Position numbers and translations under genes: made by a program. The notes beneath the pieces are model-generated. The model was not told the origin of the DNA, ran no database searches, and saw only the letters and a program-made list of their open reading frames with translations. A stretch of DNA of 31,372 nucleotides from Betaproteobacteria bacterium UBA3031 (GTDB lineage Bacteria; Pseudomonadota; Gammaproteobacteria; Burkholderiales; Eutrophovitaceae): contig DFDI01000048.1 of NCBI GenBank assembly GCA_002367635.1, positions 1 through 31,372 of the forward strand, read 5' to 3'. Within the stretch, counting starts at the first letter, position 1, and each line of letters starts with the position of its first letter. Shown here in pieces: positions 24,925 to 31,372 of the stretch.

Positions 24925-25319
24925 GCGTTAACCTCTAATTGATCTCTCAGCTTTTGGATCTGCTCTTGTAGACTGCGCTTTTCTTTACTGAACTCTTGCC
25001 CCACTTGATCAATCGACCGCACGGACGATTGTTTCTCGCGCTCTAGCTCGTCGCGAAGCACTGAGGCAGTTGCCCGAAGCTGTCGATTTTCGTTCTCTAG
25101 TGTCATTTGTGCGTGCTGTAACAATTCATTTGCCTCATGTTTATATTCCTCAAGCGAATCCCTGACCGCCTGCGTCGCATTTTTTAACTGTTGGATTTCA
25201 TCTGCCGACTTTGCTCGCTCTTTTTGAACTTCGCGTTCCGTGTTAGCTACACTTTTTTCGAGCTCATCCCTAAGGGAGTAGACCATTTGTTGCAATTGCC
25301 TTAAATCGAGTTCGGACAT
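24921..25319 (-). CDS. Coiled-coil protein of exact 36-residue repeats, coupled to the cyclase
   Basis: I do not recognise this 132-residue protein as a named family. It is almost entirely charged, with no proline, no cysteine, no signal and no membrane segment. A hexad LRDELE recurs at residues 16, 52 (VRDSLE), 88 and 124 (LRDQLE), an exact spacing of 36. Within each unit position 16 is V/L/I, position 26 is E, and position 30 is L. Residues 1-15 fit the end of a preceding unit. A long parallel or antiparallel coiled coil is therefore likely. The gene starts 24 bases after the MaoC gene and its TGA overlaps the cyclase ATG, which points to a joint product, perhaps a scaffold or clamp for the cyclase. 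Confidence 0.85.
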   Translation of the reverse strand: MSELDLRQLQQMVYSLRDELEKSVANTEREVQKERAKSADEIQQLKNATQAVRDSLEEYKHEANELLQHAQMTLENENRQLRATASVLRDELEREKQSSVRSIDQVGQEFSKEKRSLQEQIQKLRDQLEVNA

Positions 25320-25343
25320 TTTTTTACTTCAGTTAAGAATAAT

Positions 25344-25805
25344 CTAACCGTAGCGTCGGGTTAACCATTCAGCAACCAAAACGGGTTTTATCTCATTTTG
25401 AGCCTCAACAGTCACCTCCCACTCAAGTTGCACACCACCATCTATCGGAACTACATTTTGAAGGGCAAATCGAGCCCTAACCATCGTCCCGCTTTTGACT
25501 GGGGCGGTAAATCGTACGCGATTTAACCCATAATTAATTCCCATTTTTGATTTCCCAAGATCAATCGTCTCGTTAAGGAATTTAGAAAGGAGAGATAAAG
25601 TCAGAAACCCATGGGCAATAGTCGACCCGAACGGCGTATCCTGGGCCGCCCGCTCAACATCCACATGAATCCATTGGTGATCCCCAGTCGATTGGGCAAA
25701 CAAGTTAATCATCTCCTGAGTCACACAAACCCATTCGCTCAAGGCAAGATCCTCACCGATATGATTCTTTAACTCAGATGGCTTAGCCACCGATAGTTTT
25801 TTCAT
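25344..25805 (-). CDS. MaoC-like (R)-specific enoyl-CoA hydratase
   Basis: A 153-residue hot-dog fold protein. The hydratase-2 motif is present: Asp42 and His47 in STGDHQWIHVD, followed by TPFGSTIAHGFLTLSLLS. Such enzymes add water to trans-2-enoyl-CoA to give (R)-3-hydroxyacyl-CoA. Its ATG overlaps the stop of the HpaI-type aldolase gene by four bases. The substrate could be a branched or short enoyl-CoA made by the acyl-CoA dehydrogenase at the end of the same operon. Confidence 0.9.
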   Translation of the reverse strand: MKKLSVAKPSELKNHIGEDLALSEWVCVTQEMINLFAQSTGDHQWIHVDVERAAQDTPFGSTIAHGFLTLSLLSKFLNETIDLGKSKMGINYGLNRVRFTAPVKSGTMVRARFALQNVVPIDGGVQLEWEVTVEAQNEIKPVLVAEWLTRRYG

Positions 25806-26572
25806 TCGCCTCCCTTAAAAGATTTCACAACGGCATCCATCCCCCGAGACAAAAGAAATCCATCACCCGTAACAGCGATGAAAGTCGCACCGTTACCCAA
25901 CCACTTCTTTGCCTCAGCATCATCAAACGCAAGAATGCCGGCCGCACAACCTGCATTAACTGTGCGTGCTATCACATCCGCCATAGCCGCCTGTGGAATC
26001 GCCTCGCCATTCTTTCCAAGATAACCAATATCTGCAGCCAGGTCGGCAGGACCGACGAAAAGACAATCAACCCCATCAACAGCAGCGATTTCCTCAATGT
26101 TATCCCAACCCATTTGCGTTTCTATTTGAACAATCAAACAGATGTGCTCATCTGCACGGTCGAAATAATCCTTAATTCGACCAAAACGGTTTGATCGAGA
26201 GTTCCCAGATACGCCTCTAGTGCCTCGAGGTGGGTACCGAACCGCAGCAACCGCAGCCTCTGCCTCTTTTTTAGTCCTGACATTTGGCACCATGATGGTT
26301 TGCACTCCCATATCCAACAACCGTTTAATCATAACGGCATCATTCCATGGCGCTCGTACCGCAATAGAAACTGGGTACGCCGATGCCGCATGTATAAGAG
26401 ATAGGACTTGCGGCACATCATTCGGGGTATGCTCCATATCGATTAATACCCAATCAAAGCCACTGGATGCGCATATTTCAGTAGCCAACGGACTGCCTGT
26501 CATCAACCAACATCCAATTTGGGCGTTACCATCTTGAAGCGCTATTTTTAGTTTATTCTGTATGAATTGCAT
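25802..26572 (-). CDS. HpcH/HpaI-family aldolase
   Basis: Class II, metal-dependent pyruvate aldolase of 256 residues. The residues equivalent to the E. coli HpaI active site are present: His48 (MEHTPND), Arg73 (VRAPWND), Glu151 (QIETQMGW) and Asp177 (GPADLAADIG). RGVSGNSRSNRFG is the usual glycine-arginine segment. Members split 4-hydroxy-2-oxo acids to pyruvate plus an aldehyde; the second substrate cannot be told. First gene of the six-gene minus-strand operon and divergent from the DHDPS-superfamily gene across about 100 bases. Confidence 0.92.
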   Translation of the reverse strand: MQFIQNKLKIALQDGNAQIGCWLMTGSPLATEICASSGFDWVLIDMEHTPNDVPQVLSLIHAASAYPVSIAVRAPWNDAVMIKRLLDMGVQTIMVPNVRTKKEAEAAVAAVRYPPRGTRGVSGNSRSNRFGRIKDYFDRADEHICLIVQIETQMGWDNIEEIAAVDGVDCLFVGPADLAADIGYLGKNGEAIPQAAMADVIARTVNAGCAAGILAFDDAEAKKWLGNGATFIAVTGDGFLLSRGMDAVVKSFKGGE

Positions 26573-26603
26573 AAGGGAACCTCTTGCTCTTAGGTTTTAA
26601 AGA

Positions 26604-26627
26604 TGAGTTTCTCCGAATGCAAACTCA
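26604..26627. promoter_or_regulatory. Inverted repeat in the divergent HpaI-aldolase / DHDPS-family intergenic region
   Basis: TGAGTTT (26604-26610) and AAACTCA (26621-26627), perfect 7-base arms with a 10-base spacer. It is placed between two divergent aldolase-type genes and could be a shared operator. No regulator gene is adjacent. Confidence 0.35.
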
Positions 26628-26670
26628 CATCTCAGTTATTCTTACAAATGATAACCTTTAATAAGAAATC

Positions 26671-27594
26671 ATGGATATGAAATTCAGCGGTGTAATACCT
26701 ATCCTAGTGACTCCATTCAACGAAGACGAGTCAGTGGACACGAAATCAATTCAAACCATGATTCACTTAATGAAAGATATTGGAGTCAACGGAGTCACCA
26801 TCTTAGGAGTGCTCGGAGAAGCAAATCGTCTAACCGATAATGAACGAGAATTAATTATCACCACAGCAACCCAGGCAGCAGAAAAATTACCCGTAATTGT
26901 CGGTACGAGCGCAACCGGAACACGTTCCGTAATCCAACACAATGCGACCGCAAAAAGACTGGGGGCAAGCGCAGTGATGGTGACACCGCAAGCAGAACCC
27001 GTGCCATCAGACGAAAAAGTATTCAACCATTTCCAAACTATATTGAATGAAACCGATCTCCCAGTCATTTTGCAAGACCATCCTGCCTCAACTGGCGTAC
27101 ATATGCCCAACGAATTAATCTTTCGAATGCTGGATGAACTGACTGGGTTCGGTGGCGTGAAGTTAGAAGCAGTACCCACGGCACCGAAACTACAATCACT
27201 CAAAGCGCGCTACCATGAAAAAATCAACATCATGACCGGACTCGGCGCTCTGTATGCTGCTTTTGATTTGGAAGGTGGGTCAGATGGATTCAACACAGGG
27301 TTTGCATTTCCTGAGGTACTTATGGTCCTCGTAGAGGCCTCGCAACAAAAAGATTGGGTATCCGTTCACCGAATTTATCAACGCTTCCTGCCCTTAATCG
27401 TTTATGAACAGCATCCAGGCGTGGCAATTCGAAAGGAACTACTCAAAATGCGCGGTGCCATTCGCACCGCTAGAGTAAGGTCTCCAGGGGCTCAAGGCTC
27501 CGATTCCATCTCAACAACCCTCAGAACGCTTTTGAAGTGCACGCTACCGGACCAAAATGTGACCAGACCAATCTCTTTAGATTCAATTCGGTAA
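26671..27594 (+). CDS. Dihydrodipicolinate synthase / N-acetylneuraminate lyase superfamily protein (atypical active site)
   Basis: TIM-barrel class I aldolase of 307 residues. The Schiff-base lysine is Lys164 in GGVKLEA. The usual GTTGE loop reads GVLGE (46-50). The tyrosine of the YNxP motif is replaced: the segment reads LQDHPASTG, with Gln135 at that place. True DapA activity is therefore unlikely; a lyase or aldolase on another oxo acid is more probable. The C-terminal 40 residues are longer and more basic than usual. Starts at ATG 26671 or 26677. Divergent from the HpaI aldolase. Confidence 0.88.
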   Translation: MDMKFSGVIPILVTPFNEDESVDTKSIQTMIHLMKDIGVNGVTILGVLGEANRLTDNERELIITTATQAAEKLPVIVGTSATGTRSVIQHNATAKRLGASAVMVTPQAEPVPSDEKVFNHFQTILNETDLPVILQDHPASTGVHMPNELIFRMLDELTGFGGVKLEAVPTAPKLQSLKARYHEKINIMTGLGALYAAFDLEGGSDGFNTGFAFPEVLMVLVEASQQKDWVSVHRIYQRFLPLIVYEQHPGVAIRKELLKMRGAIRTARVRSPGAQGSDSISTTLRTLLKCTLPDQNVTRPISLDSIR

Positions 27595-27624
27595 AAACAT
27601 CGTTACCTACAGAGCTGAACCACA

Positions 27625-27630
27625 TATAAT
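27625..27630 (+). promoter_or_regulatory. Consensus -10 hexamer before the 233-residue gene
   Basis: TATAAT, 49 bases before the ATG. The -35 region (TTACCT at 27603) is poor. Motif match only. Confidence 0.3.
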
Positions 27631-27678
27631 TCTTTTTTTCGTGGGTGTAGCAACCTCGTATGACGTGAAGGCTCTTCG

Positions 27679-28380
27679 ATGTCGATAGTTCTAATCTTAG
27701 GCTCCGCCCCAAATGTAACTGCAGTAAGAGATTGGCCTAAATCTCTCTTTACGAACATATTGGCTATCAATAATGCGTGGCTAGTCCGCCCTGATTGGGA
27801 TGCCGCGATTTATGCCTGGGATTTCCCTCTGAAAAACCGTCCGACTCCACAAAACAATCAACAGGTAATAGAAGAGGATTCGTTCGTTCCGGTACAAAAT
27901 AACTATGGCGGGTTTGTCTATTCCGGCGGAACCATGGCATTCACCGCCGGATACTTCGCTCTAGGACATTACAAACCCAAAGTACTTGCGTTCATGGGTT
28001 GTGACATGGTCTACACCAAAACAAAAAATACACATTTTTATGGTAGCGGCACTGCCGATCCGCTCCGTGATGACGTCACTTTACGTGACCTTGAGGCAAA
28101 ATCCGTGCGACTACAAGCCATGGGGGCGAGGCAAGGTTGCGCCGTGGTGAATTTATCTCAGGATCCATCGCGTCTAAAATTTCCTCGCACCGAGCTGCAT
28201 AGTGTCGCACAAGCAAAACCTGATTCCTTTAATGAAGAACTCATTACACAAGCGCTTGATCTGGAGCAAAACCTGGGTTACTACGTACCATCAGGTCGCT
28301 ACTGGGAAGAAGAGAGTCACTTCAATAGCAGCGAAATTGATGCACTAGACGCACTTTGGCGTCGGACCACTCTTGAATAA
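27679..28380 (+). CDS. Uncharacterised protein, Rossmann-like, possible DUF115 / glycosyltransferase-42-like fold
   Basis: I cannot assign a function. The 233-residue protein has an N-terminal beta strand and glycine turn (VLILGSAPN), then ILAINNAW and WDAAIYAWDFP, a SGGTMAFTAGYFAL helix and a LAFMGCDMVY strand, followed by THFYGSG. This layout (GSxPS turn, NNxW, SGxxMxxxA helix, xxGxDxxY) loosely resembles sialyltransferases of family GT42 and the MptE-like/DUF115 proteins; the likeness is by eye. The C-terminus is polar. A GAAGG ribosome-binding site sits at 27667-27671. The gene stands alone between a DHDPS-family gene and the convergent lprI-like gene. Confidence 0.75.
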   Translation: MSIVLILGSAPNVTAVRDWPKSLFTNILAINNAWLVRPDWDAAIYAWDFPLKNRPTPQNNQQVIEEDSFVPVQNNYGGFVYSGGTMAFTAGYFALGHYKPKVLAFMGCDMVYTKTKNTHFYGSGTADPLRDDVTLRDLEAKSVRLQAMGARQGCAVVNLSQDPSRLKFPRTELHSVAQAKPDSFNEELITQALDLEQNLGYYVPSGRYWEEESHFNSSEIDALDALWRRTTLE

Positions 28381-28419
28381 ATCAGCTAGCGCACAAACGA
28401 ACGAGGCCTTAAAAGTTTA

Positions 28420-28737
28420 TTAGTCCGACTTACCATCCATATTTTCAATTTCAGCGCTCCGCTCAGCCATAGCATCAACAGTACACGTTACGTTATTGCA
28501 TCGACTTAACACGTTGCTATACCAGTCAGTTTGAGACTGCTGCAATGACTTCATATCAACGCCCCTGCGCATTGCTAGATTATAGGAAAACGCCAAATCT
28601 TCTTGCGCAACCGAAGCGCGACTGCTCGTACAAATCAATCGCTCGACGCCTCCTGCAGGATTACTGCAATTAATGGCGGCATGCGCGCCCCCTCCAAAAG
28701 AGAACACAAAAAAACAGGCTAAAAAGAGAAACTTCAT
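28420..28737 (-). CDS. Secreted LprI-family (DUF1311-like) small protein
   Basis: 105 residues with a clear signal peptide (hydrophobic residues 3-17, cleavage likely after AHA at 20). The mature part has four cysteines (INC, LIC, SRC, TCT) and the LprI/DUF1311 pattern: VERLICTSSRASVAQEDLAFSYN followed by a LQQSQTDWYS segment. Family members are periplasmic or surface proteins, one of which inhibits lysozyme; the role here is not known. GGGAG precedes the ATG. It lies 41 bases downstream of the ComB-like gene and may be cotranscribed with it. Confidence 0.82.
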   Translation of the reverse strand: MKFLFLACFFVFSFGGGAHAAINCSNPAGGVERLICTSSRASVAQEDLAFSYNLAMRRGVDMKSLQQSQTDWYSNVLSRCNNVTCTVDAMAERSAEIENMDGKSD

Positions 28738-28778
28738 TATTAACTCCCAAAAAAATGAGTTACATGTGACCGCACCTC

Positions 28779-29531
28779 TTAAACAGGTTTGACCACCCCA
28801 CCAAAAACCTTGGGGATAGTCTGATGTGTGCTGAGATTTGCCGCAAAATGAACTTCTTCTTCCATCCCACGCTCAACCATCAAACGTCCAACACGTGATC
28901 TGAGCAAAGATTCCACAGAAGGTTCAGATTTAAAAATCATGCGTGCAGCCTCTGCTGTATCAGAAAAAGCATCAGAGCCCACATCCCGCATGCGGGCCTT
29001 TAATAAATCAACAAAGTAACCCGCACCACAAGCATCCTCAAGATTCGGGTTACCCATCGAGCCAGAGCACACGATCAGAATAGTTTTCCCGGGGTATGAA
29101 GACAACACATGATCAACCAACGCCTCGGCATTAATTAGCGCCCCCACGAAGACTTGGTCTGCCGCGGCCGCCTGCCTGAGGGCAACAGTTCCGTTAGTTG
29201 TTGAGTATATTAATGTTTTATCTAATAGCGGCTCCTCAGCCAGCCTTAACGGCGCGGGATGTAAAAATCCTGGCAACGTCTCTCCATACAATTCACCAGC
29301 CAATAAATACGCTTCCTCATCATAATTCTGAGCCACCTCTCGAGCAGAGCTCTCATTTAAAGTGGGGATTACTTCTTTCGCGCCGGAATGAACCGCATGA
29401 ATAATTGTAGTGGTCGCAAATAAAACATCGAGCACAATGGCAACTTTACCCTCAAGTCGCTCATGATCAAGATCTTCCCTTTTGAATAGAACATGCACCT
29501 TATGTTTAAAGTGGTTAACTTCCTGCGTCAT
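28779..29531 (-). CDS. ComB-family protein (2-phosphosulfolactate phosphatase-like)
   Basis: A 250-residue protein with the ComB family landmarks: LDVLFATTTI (Asp35), AGELYGE (78-84), TTNGTVAL (111-118), and CSGSMGNPNLEDACGAG (155-171). ComB hydrolyses 2-phosphosulfolactate in coenzyme M synthesis. The usual GFDLGNSP segment is changed to GFLHPAP (88-94), so the ligand may differ. No other sulfolactate gene is nearby; instead it overlaps a MaoC gene by four bases inside a CoA operon. Family membership is secure, the reaction is not. Confidence 0.85.
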   Translation of the reverse strand: MTQEVNHFKHKVHVLFKREDLDHERLEGKVAIVLDVLFATTTIIHAVHSGAKEVIPTLNESSAREVAQNYDEEAYLLAGELYGETLPGFLHPAPLRLAEEPLLDKTLIYSTTNGTVALRQAAAADQVFVGALINAEALVDHVLSSYPGKTILIVCSGSMGNPNLEDACGAGYFVDLLKARMRDVGSDAFSDTAEAARMIFKSEPSVESLLRSRVGRLMVERGMEEEVHFAANLSTHQTIPKVFGGVVKPV

Positions 29532-29992
29532 TGACCTGCCTCCCGCCTTAAAAAGAAATTAACGCCCGTCATAGACATAACTAACTCACCATTTTGGTTT
29601 TCTACTTCCCAAAACGTTTTCACAATCCCGCGATCAGGTTTAGACCCAGAAGCTCGTGTCTCAATGACAGTGCGATAAGCGGTTAAAACATCACCCGGAT
29701 ACACTGGGTGTGGCCACTTCACTCCCTCGATGCCCGGCGACCCCAAGCTCGTCGAGTTCAGCAAGTATGAGTCGCACATAAGCCGCATGACCATGGCACA
29801 AGTATGCCAGCCGCTCGCAATAATCCTGCCATAGATCGAATGCTTAGCCTGCTCCTCACTGATATGGAATGGTTGAGGGTCATAACGGCTAGCGAACTCG
29901 AGAACTTCATTCAGATCGACCGTGACCAACCCCATTGACTCTCGACTCCCAGGAACAAAGTCCTCCCAATATAATTTATTTTCAATACTCAT
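29528..29992 (-). CDS. MaoC-like dehydratase/hydratase
   Basis: Second hot-dog hydratase in the window, about 154 residues. The catalytic pair is Asp38 and His43 in SRYDPQPFHIS, followed by YGRIIASGWHT and the HPVYPGDVL segment typical of MaoC dehydratases. ATG at 29992 is preferred; a GTG two codons upstream (29998) is also possible and neither has a clear ribosome-binding site. Stop overlaps the ComB-like start. Probably hydrates the enoyl-CoA made by the acyl-CoA dehydrogenase at the right edge, ahead of the hydroxyacyl-CoA dehydrogenase. Confidence 0.88.
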   Translation of the reverse strand: MSIENKLYWEDFVPGSRESMGLVTVDLNEVLEFASRYDPQPFHISEEQAKHSIYGRIIASGWHTCAMVMRLMCDSYLLNSTSLGSPGIEGVKWPHPVYPGDVLTAYRTVIETRASGSKPDRGIVKTFWEVENQNGELVMSMTGVNFFLRREAGQ

Positions 29993-30028
29993 ATTCACAA
30001 TATCAATTCATGTTAACGGTGCGAGGCA

Positions 30029-30880
30029 TTACGACTTATACCAACCTCGACCAGATTTCTTTCCGTTATAACCAGCACCAACCATTTGTTTCATAATTGG
30101 CCTTGGCTTAAAACGATCACCATAGGCCTCGCATAAGATTTCCTGCACTTGCAGAGATAGGCTGATTTGTGTCGCATCCATCAATTGGAAGGGTCCAATG
30201 GGATGCCCAAGACCCAGGCGGCATGCGACATCTATATCTTCAGGCGACGCAACTCCTTCTTCGACCAATCGCGTCGCTTCAATCATCATTGCGTGGAGCA
30301 GACGATTCACCGCAAAACCGACAACGTCTTTAACTTCGATGGGGGTTTTCCCAATCTCTCGGCATGCACTCATCATCTGCTCAACAATCAATGGATCGGT
30401 ATCTAAACCAGGGATAACCTCGACCAACTTCATTCGAGACACTGGCGAAAAAAAGTGGGTGCCAATAAAACGTGATCTACGAGCCTCAGAAACTTTAGAC
30501 GCAAGCGTCGTAATTGAGATGCTAGAGGTATTGCTAGCCAGCACACAATCATTTGAAACAAGTTGATCCAAATCAGAAAACACACTCGCCTTCACCTCCT
30601 CATCTTCAAACACTGCCTCAACAACCAAATCACAATCAGAGTAATTGTCCAACGCTGCGCAGCGCTCAATACGAGGCAATACAACATTAATCACGTCGGG
30701 CTCATAAAGCTCCCGGTCGATACCCTTTTGGAGCACGCGCTCTAACCGCGTCATAGCCTGATCAAGAAACGTCGGATTCGCATCATGCAATTTCACTCTT
30801 CGGCCTGCCATTGCGAATACGAGTGCGATCTCTGACCCCATTAGACCTGAACCAACTACACCTACCGTTTTAAATATCAT
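30029..30880 (-). CDS. 3-hydroxyacyl-CoA dehydrogenase (3-hydroxybutyryl-CoA type)
   Basis: Single-function NAD-dependent enzyme of 283 residues. The cofactor loop GSGLMG is at 10-15 with Asp33 closing the second strand. Ser119, His142 (THFFSP), Glu154 (LVEVIPG) and Asn192 (GFAVNRLL) are the family active-site residues. The C-terminal GLGHPIGPFQLMD and NGKKSGRGWY complete the fold. Like PaaH/Hbd it oxidises a short (S)-3-hydroxyacyl-CoA. The neighbouring MaoC would normally give the R isomer, so the pair may serve different steps or an unusual substrate. Confidence 0.93.
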   Translation of the reverse strand: MIFKTVGVVGSGLMGSEIALVFAMAGRRVKLHDANPTFLDQAMTRLERVLQKGIDRELYEPDVINVVLPRIERCAALDNYSDCDLVVEAVFEDEEVKASVFSDLDQLVSNDCVLASNTSSISITTLASKVSEARRSRFIGTHFFSPVSRMKLVEVIPGLDTDPLIVEQMMSACREIGKTPIEVKDVVGFAVNRLLHAMMIEATRLVEEGVASPEDIDVACRLGLGHPIGPFQLMDATQISLSLQVQEILCEAYGDRFKPRPIMKQMVGAGYNGKKSGRGWYKS

Positions 30881-30908
30881 TTAAGAATCCTAAAAGTTTG
30901 GGGGTGAC

Positions 30909-31372
30909 TCAGATTTGTTTCCATCGCTTTTTAGGAGAAACGAATACAGTCTTTTCGGAACCTTGATCTTCAGCATTTGCAAACCGAAGCCTTTGAAATC
31001 GCTCGCCACCAAACATCAGCTCAATTGCCAACAATCTTTTTACAAAGTCGGCCAGAGGCAACTCCAGCGTCATCCCCATCCCGCCATGGAGCTGAATTGC
31101 CTCTTGCGCAACAAGACGACCAGCACGATTTGTCAGCGCCTTTACCGCCGAAACAGCCCTAACTCTTTCGTACGGGTTGTCACTCCAAGCCTTCGCTGCT
31201 GCATTCATTACCAAAGACCGAACCTCTTCTATATTGATAAACATATCAACAGCTCGGTGTTGAAGCACTTGAAACTGGGACAGCGCCGATCCAAATTGCT
31301 TTCTGGTACGGAGATACTCCATTGTCATTTCGTGGATAACCTCCATAATCCCCAATGCCTCAGCACAAATGG
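30909..31372 (-). CDS. Acyl-CoA dehydrogenase, C-terminal part (pimeloyl-CoA dehydrogenase small-subunit-like)
   Basis: Only the C-terminal ~154 residues are in the window; the reading frame stays open to the right edge (ICAEALGIMEVIHEM). The TRKQFGSALSQFQVLQHRAVDM segment and IQLHGGMGMTLELPL are the acyl-CoA dehydrogenase C-terminal helices. The helix ends IELMFGGERF, a pattern like the PimD small subunit of pimeloyl-CoA dehydrogenase, which lacks the EGT glutamate. This type usually pairs with a large subunit that should lie just beyond the window. First visible gene of the CoA operon running left. Confidence 0.87.
   Translation of the reverse strand, partial: ICAEALGIMEVIHEMTMEYLRTRKQFGSALSQFQVLQHRAVDMFINIEEVRSLVMNAAAKAWSDNPYERVRAVSAVKALTNRAGRLVAQEAIQLHGGMGMTLELPLADFVKRLLAIELMFGGERFQRLRFANAEDQGSEKTVFVSPKKRWKQI

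Overview
The window looks like a chromosomal segment from a betaproteobacterium of moderate, slightly AT-leaning base composition. I infer this from gene order (clpA-clpS next to a cold-shock gene; queA-tgt-yajC-secD-secF; nudJ-mnmA-purB) and from the CspA sequence, which is of the type common in Burkholderiales. No phage, transposon, CRISPR array or rRNA is visible. One tRNA gene is present.

Layout, left part (1-12.4 kb), housekeeping: 5' part of clpA and all of clpS (minus strand), cspA with a perfect UUCG-loop terminator, malate synthase, then a plus-strand run nudJ-mnmA-purB. A DedA membrane protein converges on purB with the two stop codons directly abutting. Next comes the minus-strand block queA-tgt-yajC-secD-secF, covering queuosine tRNA modification and the Sec accessory complex, followed by tRNA-Leu(CAA).

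Middle and right part (12.6-31.4 kb), accessory catabolism. A plus-strand trio encodes a D-2-hydroxyacid dehydrogenase-like protein, an MhpD/FAH-fold hydratase and a glutaryl-CoA dehydrogenase-type enzyme. On the minus strand lie an SDR, an XdhC molybdenum-cofactor chaperone, and a two-subunit Tat-exported molybdenum hydroxylase of the IorAB type. A tight minus-strand operon follows (HpaI-type aldolase, MaoC hydratase, a repetitive coiled-coil protein, a GAF-GAF-PAS-class III adenylate cyclase, a thioesterase, an ACAD10/11-like dehydrogenase). Divergent from it is a DHDPS/NAL-superfamily gene. The window closes with an unassigned 233-residue protein, a secreted LprI-like protein, and a second CoA operon (acyl-CoA dehydrogenase, 3-hydroxyacyl-CoA dehydrogenase, MaoC, ComB-like).

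How they work together: the right two thirds read as oxidation of organic acids through CoA thioesters (dehydrogenase, hydratase, hydroxyacyl dehydrogenase, thioesterase), fed by aldolases and a periplasmic molybdo-hydroxylase. Malate synthase would assimilate C2 units. The most striking part is a cAMP-signalling pair inside the catabolic operon. The cyclase has the domain order of cyanobacterial CyaB1, and the protein translationally coupled upstream of it is built from an exact 36-residue coiled-coil repeat. This pair is the best candidate here for an undescribed system. Several enzymes also lack a canonical catalytic residue and may do something other than their family name suggests.
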